Source: Brevibacterium yomogidense (GTDB lineage Bacteria; Actinomycetota; Actinomycetes; Actinomycetales; Brevibacteriaceae). From it: a stretch of 64,000 nucleotides of DNA. Below the pieces are notes generated by a model. The model saw only the letters and a program-made list of their open reading frames with translations, had not been told where the DNA came from and ran no database searches. The translations under genes were made by a program, and so were the position numbers. Of the stretch, positions 7,477-16,005 are shown one piece after another (the first letter of the stretch is position 1; each line of letters starts with the position of its first letter). The stretch is taken from positions 1-64,000 of the forward strand of contig NZ_JABASY010000005.1 in assembly GCF_016107685.1 (NCBI RefSeq), read 5' to 3'.

Positions 7477-9183
7477 GTGACGCTGAACTTCGATGAGTAC
7501 CCACAGAGCCCACACGGCGGCATCCTCGTGGATCAGGTCGTGCCCGATGATCGCCGCGAAGCGGAGATCCAGAGAGCACGTTCCCTGCCGAGCATCCGCG
7601 TGGATCTCGAAGCGGTCATCACCATCGAGATGATCACGACCGGTGTCCTCTCACCCCACAAGGGGTTCATGAATGAGGCGGAGTACCTGTCGGTGCTGGA
7701 GGCCGGGCGGCTGACGGACGGCCTGGTGTGGCCCGTTCCCCTGAGCTTCGCGCCGACGGGCAAGACGAACGAAGAGATCATCGCCGGGCTGTCCGTGGGC
7801 GACGACGTGAGCCTCATCGACGACCAGAACGAGCCGGTCGCGATCCTCAACATCGAAGACATCTTCTCGTACGACCGCGACCATCGTGCGCAGAACCTCT
7901 TCGGGACGACAGACCGCAACCATCCGGGCGTGGATTCGATCTACCGCCGCATGGGGGAGAAGTCCCTGGGTGGCACGCTGAACCTGCTCAACAGGGTCGA
8001 CTGGGGTCCGTTCGAGAAGCTCCGTCGCACGCCCAAGGATACGTGGAAGACCTTCTACGAGGAGAAGAAGTACGGTTCCGTCGCCGGCTTCATCACGGGC
8101 GCCAACCCGCTGCACCGCGGTCACGAATACATTCACCGCAATGCGCTCGAAGAGGTCGACGGCCTGTTCCTGCAGCCGCTGGTCGAGCTGGCGAAGCGTG
8201 AGTACATCCGCCACGAGTACCGCATGCGCGCCTATCAGAACGTGCTCGATACGTACTACCCCGCCGACCGCTCACTGCTGTCGCCCCTGCGCGTGACGTA
8301 CATCTTCGCGGGACCGCGGGAAGCAATCCTCCACGCACTCATCATGAAGAACTACGGGTGCACCCACGCGCTCATCGGTCGTGACCACGCGGGTGTGGGC
8401 GACTTCTACGACAAGTACGCGGGCCACAACGTGTTCAGTGATTACACGAAGGAAGAGCTGGGCATCGATGTGCGGCTGTTCCACGAGGTGTTCTACGACG
8501 TGCGCGCCGCGACGCACGCCACGGAGCGGACGTCGAACAACGACGACGTGCGCTACCGCCTCAACATCTCCGGCACGGGGGTGCGGGAGCTGCTGCGGTA
8601 CGGCATCATGCCGCCCAAGGAGATCGTCCGGCCGGAATCCGCGCTGGGTGGTGTCCAGGGCGTGCAGCCCAAGGGTGTGGACGAGAACCACGAGGCGGTC
8701 ACGCAGCCGGTCGGCAAGATCATCAAGAGCATGTTCCCCTACTACCTGGACTACACCGGGCTGGGTGGGTCTCCGCGTGCGGTGCCGCTCAAGGTCGAGG
8801 ACCTGACGCTCGACGACCTCGAGGCCGCCGTCCGGGATGTCCGTGAGAATGCGGGGCTGATCTACGAGGACGTGTACAACGAGTACACGAACGTCCTGGA
8901 CCGGAATCGGTCGCTGCAGAAGGGGTGGCGCGACGAAGCGCGCGATGCCTTCCGCGAGCGGCAGCAGCGTCTCATCGAGGACCTCGAGGTGAAGCTGAAG
9001 AGTGCGCCGGAGTCCGCCTCGGATGAGTTCATGTACCAGGACCGCGCTGAGGTGGAACGGGAACTGGAAGCGGCGAAGCGGCTGCTGGACGAGATCCCGC
9101 ACAACCTCGACCAGGAAGCGCTGGACGCGCGAGCCTGGAACCAGACGCCCTACCACCGCTACCGCGGCGCAGACGAGGAGTGA
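7477..9183 (+). CDS. ATP-sulfurylase-like nucleotidyltransferase, altered active-site motif
   Basis: The 568-residue protein has the two-part layout of ATP sulfurylase (sulfate + ATP to APS + PPi). A PUA-like N-domain carries 'GVLSPHKGFMNEAEYLSV' and 'GLVWPVPLSF'. The catalytic domain carries NPLHRGHE (residues 210-217) and GRDHAG (301-306). The family motif is QTRNPxHxGH; here residues 207-209 read T-G-A where Q-T-R is expected, so the Arg that binds sulfate and phosphate is missing. About 150 C-terminal residues are extra compared with ordinary Sat, with charged helices and probable coiled coil. GTG 7477 has AGAGGTGG 8-15 bases upstream. No cysD/N/H genes are near. It may be a divergent Sat or an enzyme using another acid. 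Confidence 0.65.
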   Translation: MTLNFDEYPQSPHGGILVDQVVPDDRREAEIQRARSLPSIRVDLEAVITIEMITTGVLSPHKGFMNEAEYLSVLEAGRLTDGLVWPVPLSFAPTGKTNEEIIAGLSVGDDVSLIDDQNEPVAILNIEDIFSYDRDHRAQNLFGTTDRNHPGVDSIYRRMGEKSLGGTLNLLNRVDWGPFEKLRRTPKDTWKTFYEEKKYGSVAGFITGANPLHRGHEYIHRNALEEVDGLFLQPLVELAKREYIRHEYRMRAYQNVLDTYYPADRSLLSPLRVTYIFAGPREAILHALIMKNYGCTHALIGRDHAGVGDFYDKYAGHNVFSDYTKEELGIDVRLFHEVFYDVRAATHATERTSNNDDVRYRLNISGTGVRELLRYGIMPPKEIVRPESALGGVQGVQPKGVDENHEAVTQPVGKIIKSMFPYYLDYTGLGGSPRAVPLKVEDLTLDDLEAAVRDVRENAGLIYEDVYNEYTNVLDRNRSLQKGWRDEARDAFRERQQRLIEDLEVKLKSAPESASDEFMYQDRAEVERELEAAKRLLDEIPHNLDQEALDARAWNQTPYHRYRGADEE

Positions 9184-9307
9184 GCGACGAAGACTGAGTC
9201 TCACGTCGTTCAGATGAGGTCTGGCGACCGGGGAGCGCGGGGTCGTGGCCGCCCACGGGAACTGACTGCGGTCCCCACAGCTCCCTGAACTCGCGAGCCC
9301 GGGCCCG

Positions 9308-9340
9308 AGGCCCCGGTCGGCTGTCTGCCGACCGGGGCCT
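9308..9340 (+). terminator. terminator after ATP-sulfurylase-like gene
   Basis: AGGCCCCGGTCGG (9308-9320) pairs perfectly with 9328-9340 around a 7-base loop. Confidence 0.85.
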
Positions 9341-9402
9341 CTGCGATGGCTCGGGGTGCCGATCAAGGCGACGGTCGGCAGGGTGCCGGTCGGCGTCTCG
9401 AT

Positions 9403-9486
9403 TCGGCTGGGTGCCAGCCGGGGCCTCGGCGGTGGCAGGGGGCCTGCCGGGTCCGGGTCGGCTGGGTGCCGGCCGGGGCCTCGGCG
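9403..9486. repeat. 29-bp direct repeat pair in 630-bp gap
   Basis: Two 29-bp copies at 9403-9431 and 9458-9486 differ at one base (core GGCTGGGTGCC followed by GCCGGGGCCTCGGCG). A more degenerate third copy lies near 9374-9395. The gap 9184-9812 otherwise contains only the terminator and G-rich sequence ahead of the MgtC gene. Confidence 0.6.
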
Positions 9487-9812
9487 ACGGTGTCGATCTC
9501 ATACCCCAGTTCCCTGATCGTGGCGGTCCACTGGTGGGTCCTGAGAAGTCCTGGTGTGGCAGATGGGGCGGAGAGTGCCTGCCGTGAACGGTCTTCGTCG
9601 GGTCGCCGTTGACGCCGACGAAGACTGCTCCTCATCGTAGTGCCGGAAAGTGTGAACTGGGACACGCCGGCATAACGATTGAACGTCCGATCAGCGAGTG
9701 GGGTGGATTGGCGGTGGCGTGCGGCGGCGGTGACGGTGGTGGCGGGGTGGCCTGGCGCTCCGGCGGTGGGGGTGACCTGGCACTTCGTGAAGGGGCGGCG
9801 GAGAATGGGGGA

Positions 9813-10523
9813 ATGGACTTCTGGACAGACTCTTCCCTCATGGAGCTGGGGTACCTCGCGCTCGCCTTCGTGCTGTGTGCGTTCATCGGCATCGAACGGC
9901 AGGTGCGGCAGAAGGCGGCGGGGTTCCGCACGCATGTGCTCGTGGGGACCGGGGCCGCCGGATTCACGCTGGTCTCCAGCTTCGGCTTCGCTCACGTCCT
10001 GGGCGACGAGGTGGTGTTGGACCCCTCCCGCATCGCTGCTCAGATCGTGTCCGGGATCGGCTTCTTGGGCGCAGGTGTCATCTTCACCCGCCGGGATGCG
10101 GTGCGCGGTCTGACGACCGCCGCGACGATCTGGGTGTCTGCCGCGGTCGGTATGGCGGCCGGCGCGGGAATGGTGTCGCTTGCGGTCGGGTTAACGTGCG
10201 CTCACCTCTTCGCGCTCGTGGTCATGGCTCCCGTCGTCGCGCGCATCCCCACGCGCGACACCAACAGAGTCCTGCGGATCGTCTACATCGACGGCGAGGG
10301 CGTGCTGAGGCGCCTTCTTGCGGTGGCCACCGACGTGGGGTTCTCCGCCTTCATCCTGTCCACGCACCGGGTCGACGGCTCCGACCTCGTTCAGCTGGAC
10401 GTCCGCTTCAAGGGGCGTGTCCCCTTGCGCAGTCTTGTCCCTCACCTGCATGCCGTCGATGGAGTGCGCACCATCCACGTGCAGCGGGACTCCGATGATG
10501 ACGAGGACGAGTCGCGCGCGTAG
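9813..10523 (+). CDS. MgtC/SapB family membrane protein
   Basis: This is a 236-residue protein with four to five transmembrane segments in residues 1-140. Family hallmarks are 'FIGIERQ' and 'FRTHVLVGTGAAGF' after the first segment, 'SGIGFLGAGVIF', and 'RGLTTAATIWVSAAVGMAAG'. The C-terminal 80 residues form a soluble ACT-like domain ending in an acidic tail. MgtC proteins modulate F-type ATPase and magnesium homeostasis in some pathogens; SapB relatives have unassigned roles. ATG 9813 is chosen because GGAG lies 9 bases upstream and the membrane domain begins right there; a longer in-frame extension upstream has poor composition. Confidence 0.85.
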   Translation: MDFWTDSSLMELGYLALAFVLCAFIGIERQVRQKAAGFRTHVLVGTGAAGFTLVSSFGFAHVLGDEVVLDPSRIAAQIVSGIGFLGAGVIFTRRDAVRGLTTAATIWVSAAVGMAAGAGMVSLAVGLTCAHLFALVVMAPVVARIPTRDTNRVLRIVYIDGEGVLRRLLAVATDVGFSAFILSTHRVDGSDLVQLDVRFKGRVPLRSLVPHLHAVDGVRTIHVQRDSDDDEDESRA

Positions 10524-10574
10524 GTAGCTTCTGCCGGACCATGGAACGACTTTCGGAGCTATGTCCGTGCCTTC

Positions 10575-10588
10575 GAATACTGTATAGA
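10575..10588 (+). promoter_or_regulatory. candidate promoter -10 for DUF222/HNH gene
   Basis: An AT-rich patch in an otherwise GC-rich gap contains TATAGA at 10583-10588, 58 bases before ATG 10646. No convincing -35 is seen. Confidence 0.3.
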
Positions 10589-10645
10589 ACATCAGCACGT
10601 GGCGCTTGCCGCAGAGATGGACTGACAGTGATCGGAGGTGAGATC

Positions 10646-12979
10646 ATGACGGAGCGACTGTCCCGCGATGCGGTTGCAGGCGACGGGGGAGCCGCACGCG
10701 GCACGGTCCGTCTGCTCACCGTCGACGACGTGCGCGCCGCGCTCGCGTGCGTGGCCCGGGGAGAGTTCGGCAGGGCGCCGGAGGGCGTCGTGGAAGTCAG
10801 TGACGGGTCGACGGTGCCGGTCGACGGCAGCGTTGCAGTGTCTGATGACAGTGAGGTGCCGTCTGATGATGGCGCTGTGGTGCCTGGTGATGGCGCTGTG
10901 GTGCCTGAAGGCAGTGCTGCGGCGCTTGGGGACGGCGCTGCGGTGTCGGGCGGCCGAGCTGGGGCGCTGGGTGGTGGCTCTTCAGTGCCGAGTGGCGATG
11001 AGTACACCTCGGCGACACTCCTCGACGACTGGACTCGTACGGCGGTCGATGGCGATCGTCTCAAGGCCCTGCAGTCGGCCCAGCTCGCCGCGTTCGTCCT
11101 CACCCGTGTTCTCAATCGCCCTGACGGGGAGGAGGAACTCGACGACTTCCTGGCAGCGCGGAACTCGATCGACTCTGAAGGGAAGTGGCAGGTCGGCAGA
11201 TCGGAGCGACCGGAAGCGCCCGGTGGATCCGATGGCGGTGGGGCCGCCGGGGCCACCGGGGGCGCCGGGGGTGCGGGGGACGCCGGGCAGGAGGCCGGCT
11301 CTGAGGGGCAGGCGACGAATGCGTCCTTCGGGGCCGGGATCTTCGATGATCCCCGCATCAGCACTCGTGCGCGCGAACTCCTCGCCCCGGAAGACGCGCT
11401 CATCCTCGCTGCGAAGCTCCGAACCCGACTGGAGACCGCACGAAGGACGGCCGCGCGTGCAGTCGTCGCGTTCCTGGGACTCCACAACCTGCTGAAATCG
11501 GCGGCCTCAGGGCGGCTGCCGTTCGAAAGGGTCGATCGGCTCCACTTCCGCCTGGATGACGCACTCCTGCCGCTCTCACACGTGCAGACGCTCGACGGTT
11601 ACCTGGACGGCCTCGACGCGAAGCTGTCGATGGACCAGTTCGAGAAGCAGGCGCGGATGCGGATACGCACTCTGGCTCCTGTCGAGAGAGACCCCGAAGC
11701 CGCCCGGAAGAACCGCTGCGTGCGGATCGAACGACGCGACGACGACACCGCGGTCCTGGAGATGGTCGGACCGATCACAGTGATCGAAGCGCTCTACCAA
11801 CGATTGCGGGCAATGGCCCGCGCGATCCGGCGCCACGAGATCGGCGCCCTCGGACTCACAGTGGACGGCCACACGCTGGATGCGAACGATGTCGTCAGCA
11901 GGGTGTCGGATGACCGGCGCATGGCAGAGCTGATCTTCGATCTGCTCGCCGGTGCACGTCCCCAGACCCAGTTGCGCGTCGGGCGGCCCGACCGTCAGGC
12001 CGGCGGTGAGTCGGGTCAGGTGGGGAGCGAGCGACGTCAGGCCGGCAGCGAGCGAGCCAGCGGTGTACCAGGTCAGGTGGGCAGCAAACCAGGTTGCGTA
12101 GACAGCGAGCAGGATCGGGCCTGCAGTGAGCGCGTTGGGGCAGAGGGCGATGGTTCGCCTTCGGGCTGCGCGGCGGCTGATGGCGCTGATCTCCCCGAAG
12201 GGACACTCATCGACGTTCTCTGCCCGACCGATGGGGACTGGCTGCGGAGGCAGGCCGCCGTGACGATCACCGTTCCTGTCTCCACGGTGCTGTCTCTCGA
12301 TGACGCGCCCGGACGAATCAACGGTGACATCCCGCTGGGCGCAGAACACTGCAGGGCCGCTGCGGCGCACGCAACGTCCTGGACGAGGGTTCTCACCGAT
12401 CCCGCGACGAGCATCGTGACGGATCACGTCGCCCACACCTACGAACCCACCGCGGCGATGAGACGAACGATCCGGCAGAAATGGCGAACCTGCACCGCGC
12501 CGGGATGCAGCCGACCGGCGGTCGAATGCGAGATCGAGCACTGCTGCAGATTCTCGAAGCGGGACCCTGCCTCCGGCGGGCTGACCATCATGGAGAACCT
12601 CCATGTGATGTGCAAGCACCACCATGAGCTGAAGACACGAGGCATCATCCGACTCACACGACTGAGCCGGACCGAGGTGGTATGGGCGCTCCCCGTAGGG
12701 GTGGAGGCGTTCTCGTCAGCGCCCCCACTGGGCACAGGCATCGATCCGCCAGATCCACAGCATCTGCTCGCACGGGCGAATGACCTCGATGCCTGCTTCG
12801 CGGGTGGTGAGGCGAACGACCCTGACCTCTTCACGGTGGTGGATGGAGTCAGGACGGAGGATGCAGCCACGGTGGACGAGGGAATCACGGTGGAGGAAGG
12901 CAGGCCATCCCAGGGCCCCGACGATCCGGACTGCCGCGACACCACGGGCTCGGACTCCGACGTGCCGCCGCCCTTCTGA
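10646..12979 (+). CDS. DUF222/HNH endonuclease domain protein (13E12 type)
   Basis: This 777-residue protein has the DUF222 region (about 240-400: 'ARELLAPEDALILAAKLRTRL...', 'LPLSHVQTLDGYLDGLDAKLS') and a C-terminal HNH motif at about 615-660 (CTAPGCSRP, then IEHCC and NLHVMCKHHHELK). Such proteins are multicopy in actinobacteria; the HNH module suggests DNA cleavage, but the biological role is unproven. Two low-complexity stretches interrupt it: residues 50-110 (repeated D-G-A/S-V-V-P units) and about 445-500 (repeated G-Q-V-G-S-E units), both encoded by degenerate short tandem DNA repeats. GGAGGTG at 10634-10640 fixes ATG 10646. It is monocistronic with its own terminator. Confidence 0.85.
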   Translation: MTERLSRDAVAGDGGAARGTVRLLTVDDVRAALACVARGEFGRAPEGVVEVSDGSTVPVDGSVAVSDDSEVPSDDGAVVPGDGAVVPEGSAAALGDGAAVSGGRAGALGGGSSVPSGDEYTSATLLDDWTRTAVDGDRLKALQSAQLAAFVLTRVLNRPDGEEELDDFLAARNSIDSEGKWQVGRSERPEAPGGSDGGGAAGATGGAGGAGDAGQEAGSEGQATNASFGAGIFDDPRISTRARELLAPEDALILAAKLRTRLETARRTAARAVVAFLGLHNLLKSAASGRLPFERVDRLHFRLDDALLPLSHVQTLDGYLDGLDAKLSMDQFEKQARMRIRTLAPVERDPEAARKNRCVRIERRDDDTAVLEMVGPITVIEALYQRLRAMARAIRRHEIGALGLTVDGHTLDANDVVSRVSDDRRMAELIFDLLAGARPQTQLRVGRPDRQAGGESGQVGSERRQAGSERASGVPGQVGSKPGCVDSEQDRACSERVGAEGDGSPSGCAAADGADLPEGTLIDVLCPTDGDWLRRQAAVTITVPVSTVLSLDDAPGRINGDIPLGAEHCRAAAAHATSWTRVLTDPATSIVTDHVAHTYEPTAAMRRTIRQKWRTCTAPGCSRPAVECEIEHCCRFSKRDPASGGLTIMENLHVMCKHHHELKTRGIIRLTRLSRTEVVWALPVGVEAFSSAPPLGTGIDPPDPQHLLARANDLDACFAGGEANDPDLFTVVDGVRTEDAATVDEGITVEEGRPSQGPDDPDCRDTTGSDSDVPPPF

Positions 12980-12982
12980 CGA

Positions 12983-13019
12983 ATCGGGGTGAACCACCGA
13001 ATCAGTGGTTCACCCCGAT
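12983..13019 (+). terminator. terminator after DUF222/HNH gene
   Basis: ATCGGGGTGAACCAC (12983-12997) pairs perfectly with 13005-13019 around a 7-base loop. It could also serve the convergent SDR gene. The remaining gap to 13168 carries loose repeats of GAACGTGCA(C/T)CC. Confidence 0.85.
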
Positions 13020-13168
13020 ATCGCGCTTGCTGTCGCACACGAAGGGCTGTGCACCCGCCGCGTGCCCGTCAAGAGAACGTGCATCCGCCGGTGCCCACTC
13101 GGCGGGAACGTGCACCCAGCCGGCGCTCGGCCCGAATGGGTGCGCGAACGAACCCCAGCGAAGATCCC

Positions 13169-13960
13169 TCAGGCTGACGGCCAGATGTCGTCGCCTCGGC
13201 TGAGTGCGTCGAAACCGCCGTCGACGAACAGGATCTGCCCGGTCATACGGGCGTTCTCCGCGGAGACGAGGAACGCGTGCACGGCGGCGATGTGCTTCGC
13301 TTCAGCGACCCCGTTGTACGGGGCGGGCATGGCGTCCCCGGCGAGCTTCCGGCCCTCCTCGCTGCTGAAGAGCTCCTTCGTCATGCCGGTGAAGACCTGG
13401 CCCGGCCCCACCCCGTTGATGCCGATGCCGGCACCGGCATACTGGTCTGTCGGTGCCACACGTCGGATCCACCGCGAGATGGCCCGCTTCGAGCTCGAGT
13501 AGTTCGCGTACCCGACCTCCGGACCCTGATCCGCCAGCGCCGCTCCCCGCGCCATTGCCGCTTCCTCGTCGCCCGCCAGCAGCAGGTCGACGAGTTCAGG
13601 GTCGTTGCCCTGCAGCGTCGCCGCGGAGCTCGTGACACTCACGCGCGGCGCCTCCGATGCGGCGAGCAGCGGCCGCAGCGCCTCGATGAGGCGGACGGTT
13701 CCGAAGTAGTTGATCGCGAGCGACAGCGGGCTGGGGGCCGACACTCCCGCATTGGCGACGAGCCCGTCGAGGACCCCGCCCGAGGCGTCGGCCACCTTCT
13801 GCGCGACAGTCGCCGCGGCCTCGGGGTCGGTGAGATCAGTGGCGATGTCACCCTCCGTGAGATCGATGCGGATGACGGTGTCGCCGCCGGCTTCGAGGGC
13901 CTGGGCGGTGGCCTCGCCGATTCCGGAAGCGGATCCTGTGACGACGATGGTGCGTGCCAT
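13169..13960 (-). CDS. short-chain dehydrogenase/reductase
   Basis: This is a 263-residue NAD(P)-dependent oxidoreductase. It has the cofactor motif TGSASGIG (residues 8-15), an acidic residue after strand 2 ('IRIDL', suggesting NAD preference), the NAG-type motif 'VANAGVSAPSP', a catalytic Ser in 'VTSSAAT', and Y154-x-x-x-K158 (YSSSK). The C-terminus 'GQILFVDGGFDAL' is typical. The overall pattern resembles 3-alpha-hydroxysteroid/coniferyl-alcohol dehydrogenase-type SDRs, but the substrate is open. ATG 13960 is preceded by AGGAAGG. Upstream residues in the open frame look non-coding and are excluded. Confidence 0.88.
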   Translation of the reverse strand: MARTIVVTGSASGIGEATAQALEAGGDTVIRIDLTEGDIATDLTDPEAAATVAQKVADASGGVLDGLVANAGVSAPSPLSLAINYFGTVRLIEALRPLLAASEAPRVSVTSSAATLQGNDPELVDLLLAGDEEAAMARGAALADQGPEVGYANYSSSKRAISRWIRRVAPTDQYAGAGIGINGVGPGQVFTGMTKELFSSEEGRKLAGDAMPAPYNGVAEAKHIAAVHAFLVSAENARMTGQILFVDGGFDALSRGDDIWPSA

Positions 13961-14262
13961 TCTGTGCCTTCCTGACAGTGGAGGAAGCCTTGAGCGATCC
14001 CCCGGGAGTGAAACCGCAAGCGAAGCCACGCGTGAAGCCCTGTATGGAGATCTGGGTGAAGCTCACGGGCGACGCTGCGGTTCCGGCGCGCCTACGCGGC
14101 GCACACCACAATCGTAAGGGAGCCGCAGGGCCGATAATCGCAGGGTTTGGACTTGCCCTACTGTGCGTTGAAGAGGTTGTTCCCCGGCCCAGCGGCAGGT
14201 TGGGTGGACGGCCGAGTGCCGGTGGACGGCTGAGTGTCGGTGAACGTCCCCGTGCCCGGCGT
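13961..14262. other. 302-bp gene-free stretch with short tandem repeat
   Basis: No ORF is supported. An 18-bp unit GGTGGACGGC(C/T)GAGTG(C/T)C occurs twice in tandem at 14203-14220 and 14221-14238, just past the M20 gene stop (minus strand). The promoter of the SDR gene must lie near 13975-14030 but is not distinct. Confidence 0.45.
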
Positions 14263-15699
14263 TCAGTCGAAGTAGCCGGGCACGTCGATGGCCCCGCCGG
14301 CGGACTCGAATTCGTCCTTCACCGCCTGGGCGAGTGCAGGATCGTGCAGCACGTCGAGCAATGATGCGGCCAGCCCGTACGCCCCGTCGGTCGCCCCGGA
14401 CTTCGCGAGGTCGGAGGTCGCCGCCTCCGCGAACTCGCGCGTATGGAGCGCGACGTCGGAGTCGCTGACCCTGATGAGGGGGTGGATGCCGGGGATCCGG
14501 TAGCTCACGTTCCCGAAGTCCGTGGATGCGGCGAGGGTTTCGGAGACGACGCCACGCGGCAGGGGGTTGCGGCCTCGGCGGCGCTGTGCCTCCACCCAGC
14601 GGCCGGTGAGCGCCTCGTTCGTGCGGACGGGCAGGGACGGCGGGTGCTGGTCCCAACCGACCGTCACTCCGCAGCCGGTCATGAGGGCGGCACCGCGGGC
14701 CACGTCCTCGACGCGGGAGGAGAGGTCGCGCAGCGTCTCCGGGGCCGGGGAGCGGACGTACATCTCGACGCGGGCGTAGTCGGGGATGACGCTGGCGCGG
14801 TCGCCGCCGGACGTGATGACCGCGTGGATGCGGTCCGACGGCGGGGTCTGCTGGCGCAGGACTCCCAGCCCCTGGTACATGAGCGACGCGGCGTCCAGCG
14901 CATTGCGCCCCATGAACGGCTGCGCCGAGGCGTGGGCCGTGTGCCCGTGGAACTCCACCGTGAGCGTGCGCCGGCCCAACCACAGCTGGTCCGCCAGGTC
15001 GTAACCGTAGCCGTGCGCCATGACAGCGACGTCGAGGCCGTCGAACGCGCCCTCGCGAGCCATGTACTCCTTGCCGGTGTGGCCTTCCTCCGCGGGCGTG
15101 CCGAGGAAGACGACGCGCCCCGGCACCGCGGCCGGGTCCTCGTCCGCGAGCTTCTTCAGCCCTAGGAACGCGCCCAGCCCCATGACGGCGATGACGTTGT
15201 GGCCGCAGCCGTGCCCGATCACCGGCAGCGCGTCGTACTCCGACAGGACTGCGACGACCGGTGCTCCAGTCGGTGTCTCCGTCGGTGCGTTTGTCGGTGA
15301 GTCCGGGTCGTCCGCCGAGGCCGGGGTCGGGTTGATCTCCGCCCGGACGGCCGTTTCCAAACCGTGGACACCCAGCTGCGCGTCGACTCCGTGACGGGCG
15401 AGCAGATCCACGATCGCCTGCGCTGAGCGGTGCTCCTGGAACGCGGTCTCCGGGTGCGCGGCGAGATCGAGCATCAGGTCGACGAGCTCGTCACGCAGGG
15501 CGTCGACGTGGGCTTCGAGCCGAGAGTGCAGGTCAGCGCTTGCGCCGTCGAAGGACGAGCCCGGGTGATGGGCGGTGCTGAGCGCGGCGTCGGTCGCGGC
15601 TTGCAGACGGTCGATGAAATGCGTCGACGGTGGAACGGGAGTCGACGGCGGGACCGGTGCGGAGTAGTTCCGCGGTGACGAGGTCGAGTCGGCAGTCAT
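14263..15699 (-). CDS. M20 family amidohydrolase/peptidase
   Basis: This is a 478-residue metal-dependent amidohydrolase of the M20D (AbgB/HipO) group. Metal ligands sit in 'SEYDALPVIGHGCGHN' and in 'GTPAEEG' (the catalytic and metal-binding Glu pair). The dimerisation-domain motif 'VEFHGHTAHAS' is present, and the end has 'HTREFAEAA'. Members hydrolyse N-acyl or p-aminobenzoyl-amino-acid amides or small dipeptides. The first 50 residues are Ser/Pro rich and disordered. ATG 15699 has no Shine-Dalgarno but has TACTGT exactly 6 bases upstream, the leaderless layout seen at several genes here. A longer in-frame start at 15834 is judged unlikely. Confidence 0.85.
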   Translation of the reverse strand: MTADSTSSPRNYSAPVPPSTPVPPSTHFIDRLQAATDAALSTAHHPGSSFDGASADLHSRLEAHVDALRDELVDLMLDLAAHPETAFQEHRSAQAIVDLLARHGVDAQLGVHGLETAVRAEINPTPASADDPDSPTNAPTETPTGAPVVAVLSEYDALPVIGHGCGHNVIAVMGLGAFLGLKKLADEDPAAVPGRVVFLGTPAEEGHTGKEYMAREGAFDGLDVAVMAHGYGYDLADQLWLGRRTLTVEFHGHTAHASAQPFMGRNALDAASLMYQGLGVLRQQTPPSDRIHAVITSGGDRASVIPDYARVEMYVRSPAPETLRDLSSRVEDVARGAALMTGCGVTVGWDQHPPSLPVRTNEALTGRWVEAQRRRGRNPLPRGVVSETLAASTDFGNVSYRIPGIHPLIRVSDSDVALHTREFAEAATSDLAKSGATDGAYGLAASLLDVLHDPALAQAVKDEFESAGGAIDVPGYFD

Positions 15700-15705
15700 G
15701 CGGAC

Positions 15706-15711
15706 ACAGTA
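15706..15711 (-). promoter_or_regulatory. leaderless -10 box of M20 gene
   Basis: The minus strand reads TACTGT, then 6 bases, then ATG (15699). This fits TANNNT with transcription starting at or beside the start codon. Confidence 0.5.
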
Positions 15712-15823
15712 CAACGCGAGACGGACGTCACAGCCGAAAGCGCGTCGTGAATCGACGTCACGCGATGCAGTCTCGACCAACGTGGGTCGCACGTGCGTGA
15801 GGCTCGCTGCGGGGGTCTCACCC

Positions 15824-15901
15824 GCATGAGTCATTGCTGCATGAGTCGCTGCCGCATGACATGCGTGAGGGCACCCGGACGCGTTGCGCGGGTGCCCTCA
15901 C
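15824..15901. repeat. 15-bp-phased GCATGAG repeats and a hairpin terminator
   Basis: GCATGAGTC starts at 15824 and 15839, and GCATGACAT at 15854, each 15 bp apart. Beside them GTGAGGGCACCCG (15865-15877) pairs perfectly with 15889-15901. The hairpin probably terminates the DJ-1-like gene (minus strand). The direct repeats lie about 125 bp upstream of the M20 start and could be regulator half-sites. Nothing else is supported in 15700-16005. Confidence 0.5.
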
Positions 15902-16005
15902 GGATTTCTGACCGTGGCGGCTTCTGGGCAGTGATCCTCACGGGGTCACTCAGATGCTTCGTCAGCGCTCACCACAAGGTCGTATGACCTACAGGCCGCT
16001 CTTCT

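Noticed and set aside
10571..10590. LexA-like TTC...GAA dyad before the DUF222/HNH gene
   Set aside because: Arms are three bases only and do not match the actinobacterial consensus; read instead as an AT-rich promoter patch.
13020..13168. Possible small gene between the DUF222/HNH and SDR genes
   Set aside because: Only repeated GAACGTGCAYCC fragments and Arg-rich frames; no ribosome site or conserved sequence.
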